NCBI GenBank assembly: GCA_035606695.1
Contig: DATNEW010000023.1
Coordinates: forward strand, 62,001 to 126,000
Source of the DNA: Gemmatimonadaceae bacterium
GTDB taxonomy: Bacteria > Gemmatimonadota > Gemmatimonadetes > Gemmatimonadales > Gemmatimonadaceae
DNA: 64,000 nucleotides
Direction of reading: 5' to 3'
The translations under genes and the position numbers were made by a program. How positions within the stretch are numbered: the stretch's first letter is position 1; each line of letters begins with the position of its first letter. This document shows positions 51,213 to 62,782 of this stretch, one piece after another. The notes under the pieces were generated by a model. The model was not told the origin of the DNA. It did no database searches and saw only the letters and a list, made by a program, of their open reading frames with translations.

Positions 51213-51574
51213 CGCGAAACCCTCGGGTCCTTGGAGGGGGTGGATGGGAGACCGCGGCGGGCGAGTAGTCTACCTCGCATCACCTTAGTAGTTCCGACGT
51301 GGTTCGGACAGCGCCGTACGATGACAGGACGATTATGAAACGATGAAGTCCCGCCTGTGTCAGCCTGCAACAGCGGGTCGAGAGATAAGAACTTATCCCA
51401 ATGTGATAATTTTTTATCTCACGCGCAACAGCGGCGTCGCACCGGCAGCGGCATCTCCTTGGACACCACGAAGCCGGGGACCGTTGGTTTCAAATGGTCC
51501 AACGAACGCGAACGGCCGGGCTCGCTCCCCTGCGGCGCAGCCGCGCCACCCCCCGCGGCGCAGCCGCGCCGCTC
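51213..51574. other. Regulatory-looking intergenic region of the efflux operon
   Basis: No gene is seen in these 362 bases. GATAAGAACTTATC at 51384-51397 is a perfect 6-2-6 palindrome, and GTGATAA with TTATCTCAC follows at 51403-51422, both in an unusually AT-rich island (51380-51423). A CATAAT box lies on the minus strand toward the adaptor gene. GCGGCGCAGCCGCGCC occurs twice (51532-51547, 51555-51570), just after the stop of the next gene. The palindromes are candidate operators for the pump. Confidence 0.45.
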
Positions 51575-52201
51575 TCACATCTTCGGCGTCAGCATGATGT
51601 GCGCTTTCGGCGTGCCCGGATACATGATCCACGGACCGGCATTCGGCCGATCGGACAGACCGGTCGTCGCCGTCGTCGCGCCGCTGATGTACACGACGTC
51701 GAGCGCCGATGCGCCCTTCGCGGTATTCGTAGCGGCATCATAGCTGCCCGCGGGACCGGTCAGCTGATACAGCGCCGCGGGCTGCTTCGGCATCACGAGC
51801 TTCCCCGCCTTGATCTCCGCGAAGCGCACCGTGTCGACCTGGTCGCCTTTCACACCCCGCTCGCGCAATGCACGCCCGCGCGCCATGAACGGCTCGAGCG
51901 AATTGTGATAGCACGCGACGTGAAAGCGCGACTGCGCGGGATCGCTCGCCAGGCAGGTGAACGCCCCTTTCCCCGTGCGCAGCACGGTCAGCGTCGTCGA
52001 TCCCGCACGGTAGCCGAGCACGGTGGCGTCGGCGCGGAACTCCTGCGGCAGCGGGAGAACGGCCGAAGCGATCTGCTGCGCTTCCGTCAGCGTGTTGCGC
52101 ACGGTAAGTGCCTGCGCGGGCGCTGTTTTCGCCGCCCCTGCGCCTTGCGCCGACAGCAGCGCGGGGATCAACGTCAATGTGACGCCAAACGTTCTGATCA
52201 T
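51575..52201 (-). CDS. Secreted protein of unknown function
   Basis: A 208-residue protein with a signal peptide (1-19, LTLIPALLSAQG). The mature part is beta-rich with two Cys (FTCLASD and VACYHNS) and ends with DRPNAGPWIMYPGTPKAHIMLTPKM. I recognise no family. It is divergent from the M28 peptidase gene, whose start is 64 bases away. CGGCGGA lies before the ATG. Confidence 0.68.
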   Translation of the reverse strand: MIRTFGVTLTLIPALLSAQGAGAAKTAPAQALTVRNTLTEAQQIASAVLPLPQEFRADATVLGYRAGSTTLTVLRTGKGAFTCLASDPAQSRFHVACYHNSLEPFMARGRALRERGVKGDQVDTVRFAEIKAGKLVMPKQPAALYQLTGPAGSYDAATNTAKGASALDVVYISGATTATTGLSDRPNAGPWIMYPGTPKAHIMLTPKM

Positions 52202-52265
52202 GGAGTCCGCCGGAGGGTGAATGGCCGTCCCTCTACGCTATCCTCGCAAGCCTGGGAGTTCCACC

Positions 52266-54185
52266 GTGAACCGTCGCTTTGTTCCGTTTGCTTTTCTTTT
52301 GACCGGCGGCTTCGCCAGCTTCGCCGGCTTCACCGCGTGCGCCGGAAGCGGCAGCAGCGCCATGTCGAGCAGCGCCGCGCCGGCCGCATCGCGCGTGCCT
52401 GGCGCCGTGTGGCCCGACGAGGGACCGGCGACGTGGACGCCTCGTCCGACCGAGACCGCGATCACCGCGAACGATCTGCGTACGCGTCTGTACCAGTTCG
52501 CCGACGATTCGATGCAGGGCCGCAAGATCGGCGAGCCCGGAAACCTCAAAGGCACCGACTACATCGCGTCCGAGTTTCGACGTCTCGGGCTCAAGCCGGG
52601 CGGCGAGCATGGAACGTACTTTCAAATTCTCCCTTACGGACCCGCCTCATTCGACGCAAACGCATCGCGCTTGATGGCGAGTGGTCAGCCGCTGGCCGCG
52701 CGGACGGATTGGGTGCCCGTTGCGCCGACGGCGACGAATGGCATCGGCGCGAGCGCAAACTTCAACAACGTGCCGACGGTGTTCGGCGGTCGTTGGGGCG
52801 ATACGAGCGCGCATCTCGATGCGTCGCAGGTGCGCGGGAAGGTGGTCGTCTTCACGGCCACGGCTGCCGCGGCGGGACTTGGCGGCGGTCGCGGGATGGC
52901 GCGCGTCGTTCGTTGTGATTCCGTCCCCGACAAGTTCGGCGCGGCGGCGGCGGCTCGCGTCGAGGCGGAGCAGCGTGCGGACAGCATGGCGCGGGGCGGA
53001 CGTGGTGGTGGACGCGGCGGACGCGGTGCTGGACTCGCGGCGCGCGACACACGCGCGCAGGAGGCGGGAGCGGCGGGTGTGCTGCTCGTCGCGATCGACA
53101 CGAACCGCATGACGCGCATCGGCGTCAACACTGCATTCTCGCCGCGCATGATCATGCAGGTCACACCCGCCGCCGGGTCACTCGGCGCCGCGGCGATCAC
53201 CCCTGCCACCGCCGAGCGTTTGTTCGGCCGTCCCGTGAACGAGCTCCAGCTAGGCGCGAGCGGCGCGCCGGTGAGCGGATCGTGGAATTATTCGTGGCAC
53301 ATCTCGCCGACACCGGGACGCAACGTCATCGCGATTCTGCCCGGCAGCGATCCCAAGCTCGCCGGCGAGTACGTGCTCGTCGGCGCGCACAACGATCACG
53401 TCGGCGTGAACGCCACCGCGGTCGATCATGATTCGCTCCGCGCGGTCAACATGATCACACGCCGCCAGGGCGCGAACGATCCGGCCTGTCGTCCCACGGC
53501 CGAGCAGGAGCATGAGATCGATTCGCTCATCGCGCGCGCGCGCGGCATCCGTCCGCCGCGCCGCGATTCGATCATGAACGGCGCCGACGACGATGGCTCG
53601 GGCACGGTGATTCTGCTCGAGGTCGCGGAGAAGTTCGCGAAGGAGAAGCCCGCGCGCTCGATCATCTTCATCTCGCACGAAGGCGAGGAAGCGGGGCTGC
53701 TCGGCTCGCGCTGGTTCACCGATCATCCGACCATCCCGCTCGACTCGATCGATGCGGCGCTCAACATGGACATGGAGTCGAAGGGCCGCGCGGATCAGGT
53801 GATCAACGGCGGACCGAATTCCATTCAGACGCTCGGCTCGCGCCGCCTGTCGCGCGAGTTCGGCGAGATCATCGATTCGATCGCGACGCACAGCACGACG
53901 AATCCGATCGCGATCGATCACACGTGGGACGTGCCGGCGAATCCGATGAATCGGTTCTGCCGCAGCGATCAAGTGAACTACGTCCATCACGACGTGCCGG
54001 TGACGTATTTCTCGACGGGGTACGCCGAGGACTATCACCAGGCGACGGATGAGCCGCGGTACGCGGATTACGATCACATGGCGAAGATCGGGAATTTCAT
54101 TCACGACATCATGTGGACGATCGCGGAGCGGCCGAACCGGGTGGCGATCACCGGGGCGGATCCATCGTATCCGGCGTGTAGGTAA
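52266..54185 (+). CDS. M28-family zinc aminopeptidase, secreted
   Basis: A 639-residue exopeptidase. GTG 52266 is chosen because GGGAG lies 7 bases upstream; the product then starts with a lipoprotein-like leader (FASFAGFTACAGSG). A PA-domain-like insert with a Gly/Arg-rich stretch (GGRGGGRGGRGAG) precedes the M28 domain. The dizinc ligands are visible: His and Asp in GAHNDHVG, Asp in NGADDDGSGT, catalytic Glu and Glu ligand in SHEGEEAGLLGS, Asp in NMDMESKG and His in NYVHHDVPVTYF. It probably releases amino acids from peptides outside the cytosol. Confidence 0.87.
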   Translation: MNRRFVPFAFLLTGGFASFAGFTACAGSGSSAMSSSAAPAASRVPGAVWPDEGPATWTPRPTETAITANDLRTRLYQFADDSMQGRKIGEPGNLKGTDYIASEFRRLGLKPGGEHGTYFQILPYGPASFDANASRLMASGQPLAARTDWVPVAPTATNGIGASANFNNVPTVFGGRWGDTSAHLDASQVRGKVVVFTATAAAAGLGGGRGMARVVRCDSVPDKFGAAAAARVEAEQRADSMARGGRGGGRGGRGAGLAARDTRAQEAGAAGVLLVAIDTNRMTRIGVNTAFSPRMIMQVTPAAGSLGAAAITPATAERLFGRPVNELQLGASGAPVSGSWNYSWHISPTPGRNVIAILPGSDPKLAGEYVLVGAHNDHVGVNATAVDHDSLRAVNMITRRQGANDPACRPTAEQEHEIDSLIARARGIRPPRRDSIMNGADDDGSGTVILLEVAEKFAKEKPARSIIFISHEGEEAGLLGSRWFTDHPTIPLDSIDAALNMDMESKGRADQVINGGPNSIQTLGSRRLSREFGEIIDSIATHSTTNPIAIDHTWDVPANPMNRFCRSDQVNYVHHDVPVTYFSTGYAEDYHQATDEPRYADYDHMAKIGNFIHDIMWTIAERPNRVAITGADPSYPACR

Positions 54186-54402
54186 GGGCGAACGGCGTTG
54201 ATCTCCTCATCACGGAGCAGTGAATGCCGCGCTGTGTCGGCGCTGTCGTGCTGTTTCCGTTTTCGACCGCTCCGGCGGGCTGCCTGCCGTGCGACGGCCG
54301 GCTGCGGCCGGTCGCGGCGAAGATGGCCTCTACAGCCTGTTGGGGAATCGCTTTGGTGGAACGTCCGGCGTGAATTTGGCGATTCCTAGTTACAAACCGC
54401 TA

Positions 54403-54903
54403 ATGTCCGGCCCGAAGCCTATGTCCGTAAGCGTTCGCGCGCGGACGGCGCCGTCACCTTTTGGCCGCAGTGCCACGATGGACAAACTGCCCGTTGCATC
54501 AACGCCGACGACATCCTACGGGCTCGCGGCGGCCTCGCAGCTCGGAGGCGCCGTCGCGAAGGTGATTCGCGATCCAAGCGCTGACGAACCGGAAATCGTC
54601 GTGTTGGCGGACGAGCAACTGACACACGTTTCCTACTTGAACGCGAGGTACGTGTTGACCCTCGACAAGAGAGCGGTTCCATCGCTGACGTCCCGCCGCG
54701 TCTGGACCATCATGCCGGATGGGCTCATCAAGCTCGAGACGGCTGGGCAGACGCAATGGCGCAAGCTGAATCTGGTCTACGGCAACCTTCAAGAGACGGC
54801 TGTTCCGAATATGCGCAGACGTGAGCCTAACGCACGCGTCATCGACGTGGACGGCATTGGCAAAGTGCGGCTCGTGTTCGATCGGCAAAATCCACACGGC
54901 TGA
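54403..54903 (+). CDS. Hypothetical protein, start uncertain
   Basis: A 166-residue frame from ATG 54403, or 227 residues from 54220. The core, GAVAKVIRDPSADEPEIVVLADEQLTH and YVLTLDKRAVPSLTSRRVWTIMPDGLI, reads like a real alpha/beta domain, whereas the stretch before 54403 is Arg/Ala-rich like shadow frames. Internal Met at 54478 is a third choice. No family recognised. A strong palindrome follows. Confidence 0.5.
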   Translation: MSGPKPMSVSVRARTAPSPFGRSATMDKLPVASTPTTSYGLAAASQLGGAVAKVIRDPSADEPEIVVLADEQLTHVSYLNARYVLTLDKRAVPSLTSRRVWTIMPDGLIKLETAGQTQWRKLNLVYGNLQETAVPNMRRREPNARVIDVDGIGKVRLVFDRQNPHG

Positions 54904-54949
54904 TCGCAACCACGAAACGCACGCGTCGGTCAGCGCCGACGAGCAGTGC

Positions 54950-54991
54950 CGAAAGGATCTCATCCGCATGGACGCGGATGAGATCCTTTCG
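54950..54991. terminator. 18-bp perfect hairpin between convergent genes
   Basis: CGAAAGGATCTCATCCGC (54950-54967) and its complement (54974-54991) are separated by 6 bases. It lies between the stop at 54903 and the fhs stop at 55016. T-runs are lacking, so it may block both transcripts or protect 3' ends. Confidence 0.55.
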
Positions 54992-55015
54992 CGTCGCGCG
55001 TACAGGGTGACGCTT

Positions 55016-56698
55016 CTAGAACAGCCCGACGATCTCCCCGCTCGGCAACCGCGCCATTCTCTCCGCCGCCGGCTCCTTCGGCAACCCCGGCATCGTCATG
55101 ATGTCCCCGCACTCGGCGACGACGAACCCCGCGCCCGCCGACGGCCGCACCACGTTGACCTCGATGCGGAACCCGCGCGGACGGCCGAGCTTCGTCGGGT
55201 CATCGCTGAGCGAATACTGCGTCTTCGCCATGCACACCGGCGTGTTGCCGAGTCCGATCGATTCGATGTAGGTGATCGCGCGATCCGCTTCGGGTGAGTA
55301 GTCCGCACCGTCGCCGCCGTAAATCTGTTTGACGATGATGTCGATCTTTTCCTTGATCGGCAGATTCGTCGGATAGAGCGGACGAAATTCGGAGCTCTTC
55401 TTCTCGAGCAACGCGAGCAGCTCACCGCCCAACGCTTCGCCGCCTTCCCCGCCCTGCGCGAAGACATCGGTGATCGCCACAGGAAGCCCAAGCCTCTTCA
55501 CGAAATCGTGAATGATGCGCACCTCGGCATCCGTGTCGGTGTTGCGGCGGTTGATCGAGACCACCGCCGGCACGCCGAAGTGCCTGACGTTCTCGATGTG
55601 TTTCTCGAGATTGGGCAACCCTGCCTCGAGCGCGCGGAGGTCCTCGGTGCCCAAGTGCTTCTTGTCCGCGCCGCCGTGCATCTTGAGCGACCGTACCGTC
55701 GCGACGATCACCGCCGCCTCGGGATTCAGCCCACCCATTCGACATTTGATATCAAAGAACTTTTCTGCGCCGAGATCGGAGCCGAAACCCGCCTCGGTGA
55801 CGACGATGTCGGCGAGCGCGAGCGCCGATCGCGTCGCCAGAATGCTGTTGCAGCCGTGCGCGATGTTGCCGAACGGGCCGGCGTGAACGAAGGCCGGGCC
55901 GCCCTCGAGCGTCTGCACGAGATTCGGCCGCATTGCGTCCTTGAGCAGCAGCGCCATTGCGCCGGTCGCGCGCAGCTCGCCCGCGGTGACGGGACGCTTG
56001 TCCTTTCCGGCCGTCGCGCCGACGATGATGCGCGCCAATCGCTCCTCGAGATCCTGCGTGCTCGTCGACAGCGCGACGATTGCCATGATCTCGCTCGCCG
56101 GAATGATGACGAAGTGGTCTTCGCGCACCACACCGTCGCCCGGGCCACCCAGGCCGATGATGCAATTGCGCAGCGCGCGATCGTTCATGTCGATCGTGCG
56201 CGGCCACGTGATGCGGCGCGGATCGATGTTGAGCGAGTTGCCTTGCTGCAAATGATTGTCGAGCAGCGCGGCGAGCAGCGCGTGCGCGCTCGAAATCGCG
56301 TGGAAGTCGCCGGTGAAGTGCAGGTTGATGTCGTCCATCGGCACCACCTGCGAATAGCCGCCGCCGGCGGCGCCGCCCTTCACGCCGAAGACGGGTCCGA
56401 GGCTGGGCTCGCGAATGCACAACGCGACTTTCTTTCCCATGCGCCGCAACGCTTGCGCGAGGCCGACGGAGACGGTGCTCTTGCCTTCGCCGGCGGGCGT
56501 CGGATTCGTCGACGTCACGACGACGAGCCTCCCCCGTACCGGACGCGCCGCGATATCGAGCGGAATCTTCGCCTTGTACTTGCCGTAGAAGTCGAGCTCA
56601 TCGCGGCCGAGTCCAAGCTCGGCCGCGACGTCCTCGATGGGGCGCATCTTCACGCGTTGTGCGATTTCGATGTCGGAGCGGAAGGCTGTCGTGGTCAT
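55016..56698 (-). CDS. fhs: Formate-tetrahydrofolate ligase
   Basis: A 560-residue enzyme joining formate to tetrahydrofolate with ATP to give 10-formyl-THF. The P-loop TPAGEGKST, the N-terminal MRPIEDVAAELGL, FDIKCRMGGLNPEAAVIVATVRSLKMHGG and MTMPGLPKEPAAERM are family landmarks; length is typical. It starts at ATG 56698. It follows fdhD and the formate dehydrogenase genes on the same strand, which ties formate interconversion to the one-carbon pool. A REP element separates it from fdhD. Confidence 0.93.
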   Translation of the reverse strand: MTTTAFRSDIEIAQRVKMRPIEDVAAELGLGRDELDFYGKYKAKIPLDIAARPVRGRLVVVTSTNPTPAGEGKSTVSVGLAQALRRMGKKVALCIREPSLGPVFGVKGGAAGGGYSQVVPMDDINLHFTGDFHAISSAHALLAALLDNHLQQGNSLNIDPRRITWPRTIDMNDRALRNCIIGLGGPGDGVVREDHFVIIPASEIMAIVALSTSTQDLEERLARIIVGATAGKDKRPVTAGELRATGAMALLLKDAMRPNLVQTLEGGPAFVHAGPFGNIAHGCNSILATRSALALADIVVTEAGFGSDLGAEKFFDIKCRMGGLNPEAAVIVATVRSLKMHGGADKKHLGTEDLRALEAGLPNLEKHIENVRHFGVPAVVSINRRNTDTDAEVRIIHDFVKRLGLPVAITDVFAQGGEGGEALGGELLALLEKKSSEFRPLYPTNLPIKEKIDIIVKQIYGGDGADYSPEADRAITYIESIGLGNTPVCMAKTQYSLSDDPTKLGRPRGFRIEVNVVRPSAGAGFVVAECGDIMTMPGLPKEPAAERMARLPSGEIVGLF

Positions 56699-56720
56699 CG
56701 TTTCTCTCTCTTGCGCGGGT

Positions 56721-56837
56721 GTCATCCCGAGCGACCCTGAGCGTAGCGAGGGGGAGTCGAGGGACCCCCGTGCACCGAGGAGAGGTGCTCCGTCGGGGCA
56801 GGGTCCTTCGACCCGCTGACGCTCGCTCAGGATGACA
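56721..56837. repeat. REP-like palindromic element, copy between fhs and fdhD
   Basis: GTCATCCCGAGCGACCCTGA and CTCGCTCAGGATGAC are the outer arms, with GAGGGACCCCCG and AGGGTCCTTCG inside. The fdhD stop (56827-56829) lies within its edge, so the last residues TVSS are repeat-encoded. Confidence 0.82.
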
Positions 56838-57675
56838 CGGTAGCGGTTATTCGTTGAGGATTCGTATACACATTGGCCGAACTGCCCCGCACCAGCCCGA
56901 CCAGCGTGACGTTCGCCGCTTCCGCGAATCGAATCGCCAAGCCGGTCGGTCGTGAAATTGCCGCGATCAGCTCGACGCCGAGCGCGGCGACTTTCTGTAC
57001 CATCTCGTAACTCGCGCGGCTCGTCACGACGATGAATCCGTCGCGCAGTCCTTCGCGCACTGCGGCGCCCAGCAATTTGTCGAGCGCGTTGTGACGTCCG
57101 ACATCTTCACGCACGATCGCAACGTTGCCGTCACTCGTCGCCCAACCGGCGGCGTGCACGGTGCTCGTCGCGTTGTTCAATCGCTGGCGCCGCGACAGGT
57201 CCATCGCCGACAACGCGATCGCATTCGGCGTCACACGCAGCGCGTTGCCGACGGCGACCGGCACACGCATCGCGTCATTGATCGTCTCGATGCCGCACAA
57301 CCCACAGCCGGTGCGCGCCACCAGTCCGCGCGAGCGCTCGGCAAGTCGCTCGGCATCCGTCGAAGGGATTTGAATCTGCAACTCGATGCCGTGACTCGCG
57401 CGCACCACCTCGACGCGCTCGACGGCCGCGAGATCGCGCACGATGCCTTCGGTGATGCTGAACCCCGTCGCGAGATCCTCGAGATCGCCGGGCGTACCCA
57501 TCACCACGACGTGCGGCCGGCCGTTGTACACGAATGCGATCGGCACTTCCTCCGCCACGTCTGCCGACGCCGCGACCGGCCCCTCGGCGCCAAGCCGAGT
57601 GAACTCGCGCGTCGCCGATGGCTCGGCGTATCCCAGACCGACGAGCGGATGATGCGCGTGATCAGTGACGGCCAT
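56827..57675 (-). CDS. fdhD: Formate dehydrogenase sulfurtransferase FdhD
   Basis: A 282-residue accessory protein that passes sulfur from a cysteine desulfurase to the molybdenum cofactor of formate dehydrogenase. The swivelling Cys-x2-Cys motif TGCGLCGIE puts the Cys pair at 124 and 127; DVGRHNALDKLLG and VTSRASYEMVQK are the other family marks. It overlaps the gene for the Fe-S subunit by 14 bases, confirming one operon. The start at 57675 gives the normal N-terminus. Confidence 0.92.
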   Translation of the reverse strand: MAVTDHAHHPLVGLGYAEPSATREFTRLGAEGPVAASADVAEEVPIAFVYNGRPHVVVMGTPGDLEDLATGFSITEGIVRDLAAVERVEVVRASHGIELQIQIPSTDAERLAERSRGLVARTGCGLCGIETINDAMRVPVAVGNALRVTPNAIALSAMDLSRRQRLNNATSTVHAAGWATSDGNVAIVREDVGRHNALDKLLGAAVREGLRDGFIVVTSRASYEMVQKVAALGVELIAAISRPTGLAIRFAEAANVTLVGLVRGSSANVYTNPQRITATVSS

Positions 57676-58684
57676 TCCCGCTCGCGGCATCGGGCACGAC
57701 GACTTCGCCGCGGTTCTGCACGAAGCGCCAACCGAATCGGCCCTTGATGCAGAGGTTGCCCTGCGTGATGGTGTTCTCGAGCGGCGACATGGCCTTGACG
57801 ATTTGCTCATCCTGCACGTGCAAGCGCAAGGTGCAGCCGACGCCGCAATAGGGACAGATCGTGTCGGTGGTCGTCTGTCGCGCTTCGTCGAACGTGCCCT
57901 CGGTGCGCATGTCGAACTCGCGTTTCGCCATCAGTGCGCCGGTGGGACACACCGCGATGCAGTTGCCGCAGTACACGCACGCCGATTCGGGAAGTGGCAC
58001 CGCAAACTCGGTCGAGATGCGTGCATCGAATCCGCGCCCGGCGACCGCGATCGCGAACGTATTCTGATGATCGGGTCCGCATGCCTCGACGCATTTGTAG
58101 CAGAGAATGCACTTGGCGTAGTCGCGCACGTACAGATCGTTGTCGATCGTCGTCGGCTCGGCGACCGTGGCGGCGACGTCGGGATTTGGCGTCGCATGAT
58201 GTCCGGGGATCGACGCATCGCGAGTGCCTGGCGGCGCCGGCGGCGCGGGCGGACCGAAGCGCTCCGGCACCGCGCTGTACTCGCGCAGCCACTCGGCGAC
58301 TTGCGGCGTGGTCGAGAGATCGACCGACGACGCCAACAGCTCGAGCACGAGCTTGCGACTGTGCTTGACGCGCGGCGAGTTGGTGTGGATCACCATCCCG
58401 TCTTCCGCCGCGCGCGAGCAAGCCGGTATCAGCACGCGGGCGCCCTCGAGCTCGACGACGCAGATGCGGCACGCGTTGACGGGATGCAGTGTCTCGAGAA
58501 AGCACAGCGTCGGAATCTCGACGCCGATTTCGCGGCACGCGGCGAGCACCGTCGTGCCTTCGCGCACGGCGACGGCCTGTCCGTCGATCGTGAGATGGAT
58601 GGTGCGCGTGGAGGTGCGCCGCGCGCGATCGGTGGCGATCGTGGGGCGCTGGAGTTGGACGAGCGGCGCTGTTATGGAGCTCAC
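57662..58684 (-). CDS. Formate dehydrogenase Fe-S subunit: N-terminal half of a split alpha subunit
   Basis: A 340-residue protein starting at GTG 58684 (GGAG 5 bases upstream). It equals the N-terminal third of NAD-type formate dehydrogenase alpha: a [2Fe-2S] domain (PTLCFLETLHPVNACRIC), two ferredoxin clusters (CILCYKCVEAC and CVYCGNCIAVC) and the molybdopterin-enzyme Fe4S4 motif CPYCGVGCTL...NLCIKG with Cys312 and Lys314. The His-Cys3 cluster of NuoG is not seen. Canonical enzymes continue from GWRFVQN straight into RLTHPL; here the chain ends 16 residues later, and the RLTHPL part heads a separate gene (60713-62707). Lys314 corresponds to the active-site Lys between cluster and cofactor, so both chains must assemble. 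Confidence 0.87.
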   Translation of the reverse strand: MSSITAPLVQLQRPTIATDRARRTSTRTIHLTIDGQAVAVREGTTVLAACREIGVEIPTLCFLETLHPVNACRICVVELEGARVLIPACSRAAEDGMVIHTNSPRVKHSRKLVLELLASSVDLSTTPQVAEWLREYSAVPERFGPPAPPAPPGTRDASIPGHHATPNPDVAATVAEPTTIDNDLYVRDYAKCILCYKCVEACGPDHQNTFAIAVAGRGFDARISTEFAVPLPESACVYCGNCIAVCPTGALMAKREFDMRTEGTFDEARQTTTDTICPYCGVGCTLRLHVQDEQIVKAMSPLENTITQGNLCIKGRFGWRFVQNRGEVVVPDAASGNGRH

Positions 58685-58720
58685 ATGCGCTCCGGCGTCA
58701 TTCCGCGACTGCCCCCAGCC

Positions 58721-58814
58721 GTCATTCCGAGCCGAAGGCGAGGAATCTGGCATCTCGATAGAGGGACATCACTCATACATATACGCGAGATCCCTCGCTT
58801 CGCTCGGGATGACA
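58721..58814. repeat. REP-like palindromic element, copy inside the fdh operon
   Basis: GTCATTCCGAGCCGAAGGCG and CTTCGCTCGGGATGAC are the arms, with AGGAATCTGGC and GCGAGATCCCTC inside. A second GTCATTCCG lies at 58698. It fills most of the gap between the diaphorase gene (stop 58815) and the Fe-S subunit gene. Confidence 0.83.
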
Positions 58815-60712
<1,898 letters not shown>

Positions 60713-60713
<1 letters not shown>

Positions 60714-62707
60714 CAATCGTCTCCAGCAGCGGCAAAAGGCCGTGCGTCGCGTTTGGCATGCGCGCGCGACGTGCGCACCGGTTCGACGCGCACCGCGCAT
60801 GCCTTGAATTCGGCGGTGCCTGAGCGCGGATCGGTCGCGTTGATCGTCAGGAGATTCGTCTCGACGTCGTCGGGGAAGTGCAGCGTCATGAACACGCCGC
60901 CCGGGCGCAAGCTTCGGTCGACGTGCACCGGTGCCTCGATCGATCCGCGGCGCGACGTGACGCGCACGACGTCGCCCTGCTCGACACCGAGCCGCTCGGC
61001 ATCTTCGGGCGAGATGTCGACCGTCTCTCCGCGATGCAGCGGCGACTCGTAGCCGCCCGTCTGCACGCCGGTATTATAGGATTCTAATCGACGACCCGTG
61101 CTGAGGATGAACGGATACTCCTCGTCGGGCATTTCGACTGGTCCGGAATGTTCGACACACGAGAACGGCGCGAGACGTCCGCGATTGGCCAACTCCTCTT
61201 CCCACAGGCGCGCGTGCAGGAACTTGGTGCCCGGATGGTCGAGCGAGGGACACGGCCATTGAAGTCCGCCGAGTGCCTCGAGGCGCTCGTAGGACATTCC
61301 ATAGAGCTGTGGCGAGAGGGACCGCAGCTCATTCCACGTGTCTTCGGCCGTGGGATGCCCCCAGTCGTAGCCGAGCCGTCGGGCGAGCTCGGACATGATC
61401 CAGATCTCGTCGCGCGCGTCGGCGGGCGGCTCGATCGCTTTGCGCACGCGCTGGACGCGGCGCTCGCTGTTGGTGACCGTGCCTTCGCCCTCGGCCCACG
61501 TCGCGGCCGCGGGAAGGACGACGTGCGCGAGCTGGGCCGTCTTGGTGAGGAAGATTTCCTGCACTACCAAGTGATCCAGGTTCTCTAACAGGTGCGTGAC
61601 GTGCGAGGCATCGGCGTCGGACTGCGCGGGGTTTTCGCCGATGACGTAGAGGGCGGTGAGCTCCTTGCGGCTCATCGCGTCGATCATCTCGCTCAGGTTC
61701 CAGCCGTCGTGCGGGATGATGTCTCTGCCCCACGCGGTCTCGTATTTGGTGCGGTGCTCGGGATTCTCGACGTCCTGAAATCCCGGGAGCTTGTTGGGGA
61801 GCGCGCCCATGTCACCGCCGCCCTGGACGTTGTTCTGTCCGCGGAGCGGGTTGCAGCCGCAGCCGTAGCGGCCGACGTGTCCGGTGAGCAGGGCGAGGTT
61901 GATGAGCGCGACGACGTTGTCGACCGCGTTGTGGTGTTCGGTGATGCCCAACGTCCAGCAGATCATCGCGCGGTCGGCTTTCGCATATGCTAATGCCGAT
62001 TCTTCAATACCTGCCGCCGGCACGCCGGTGACGCCGGCGGCGTATTCGAGCGTGTAGGGTTCGACCGTCGCGCGGTAGTCGTCGAAGCCGGTGGTCGCGC
62101 GCGCGATGAACGATGCGTCGTGGAGTCCCGCGTGGATGATGACGCGCGCCATGGCGTTGGCGAGCGCGATGTCGGTGCCGACGTTGAGGCCGAGCCACAC
62201 GTCGGCCCACGCGGCGGAGGTGGTGCGGCGCGGGTCGACGACGTGCAGCGTCGCCCCGTTCTGGATCCCCTTGAGGAGATGGTGGAACCAGATCGGGTGT
62301 GCATCGCGGGCGTTCGATCCCCAGAGGAAGACGAAGTCGGTGTGCTCCGCTTCCTCGTACGACGAGGTGGATCCGCCCGCCCCCAGGATGGCCGTCAGAC
62401 CGACGACCGAGGGGGCGTGTCAGGTTCGATTACATGAATCGACGTTGTTATTGCCGAAGACCTGCCGTGCCATTTTCGACGCGAGGTAGTTGACCTCGTT
62501 GGTCGATTTGGAGCACGAGAAGATGCCGGTGGCCGTGCGGCCTTTTTGCAACAGATTCCGGCGAAATCCCTCGGCCGCGGCGTCGAGTGCGGCGTCCCAG
62601 GAGGTGGGACGGAGGACGCCCGAGGCGTCGCGGACGAGGGGGTGGGTGAGGCGGGGGTAGGGCGTCGAAGCGGTGCGGCGAGAACGGGACTGCGGGGTCA
62701 CGTGCAT
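60713..62707 (-). CDS. fdhA: Selenocysteine-containing formate dehydrogenase catalytic subunit (molybdopterin domain)
   Basis: A 664-residue protein read through an in-frame TGA (62422-62420) as selenocysteine. Before it comes NEVNYLASKMARQVFGNNNV and DSCNRT; after it HAPSVVGLTAILGAGGSTSS, exactly the FDH motif around Sec-His. Counting from ATG 62707, Sec is 96 and His 97; GTG 62701 has better Shine-Dalgarno spacing (GGAG, 6 bases) and would subtract two. The rest has the molybdopterin domains: WGSNARDAHPIWFHH, DPRRTTSAAWADVW, GCGCNPLRGQNNVQGGGDMG and the C-terminal dinucleotide-binding domain. The N-terminal Fe4S4 domain is absent; it is encoded at 57662-58684. The enzyme should interconvert formate and CO2 with NAD through the diaphorase subunit. 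Standard gene callers would cut it at the TGA. Confidence 0.92.
62378..62422 (-). promoter_or_regulatory. SECIS element after the fdhA UGA codon
   Basis: Counting on the minus strand from UGA (62422-62420), 18 bases lead to the apical loop GGUCU (62401-62397), the same spacing and loop as E. coli fdhF. The loop closes a 7-bp stem, GGUCGUC (62408-62402) with GACGGCC (62396-62390), and a lower stem CGCCCCC (62417-62411) pairs with GGGGGCG (62384-62378). GGUC in the loop is the SelB contact in known bacterial SECIS elements. Confidence 0.9.
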
Positions 62708-62782
62708 CTCCAAAGAGGAGTTGATCTTGGGAGGATGCAACGGAGGCCAATCATCGGCAAGTGGCGAGGAGGTATCGCTCGT

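Noticed and set aside
58685..58753. N-terminal extension of the FDH Fe-S subunit
   Set aside because: This part is REP-encoded (PDSSPSARND). GTG 58684 has GGAG at proper distance.
62420..62422. TGA in the FDH gene as a frameshift or pseudogene mark
   Set aside because: The frame continues with perfect family sequence on both sides, the codon is exactly at the Sec position, and a SECIS hairpin follows at the correct distance.
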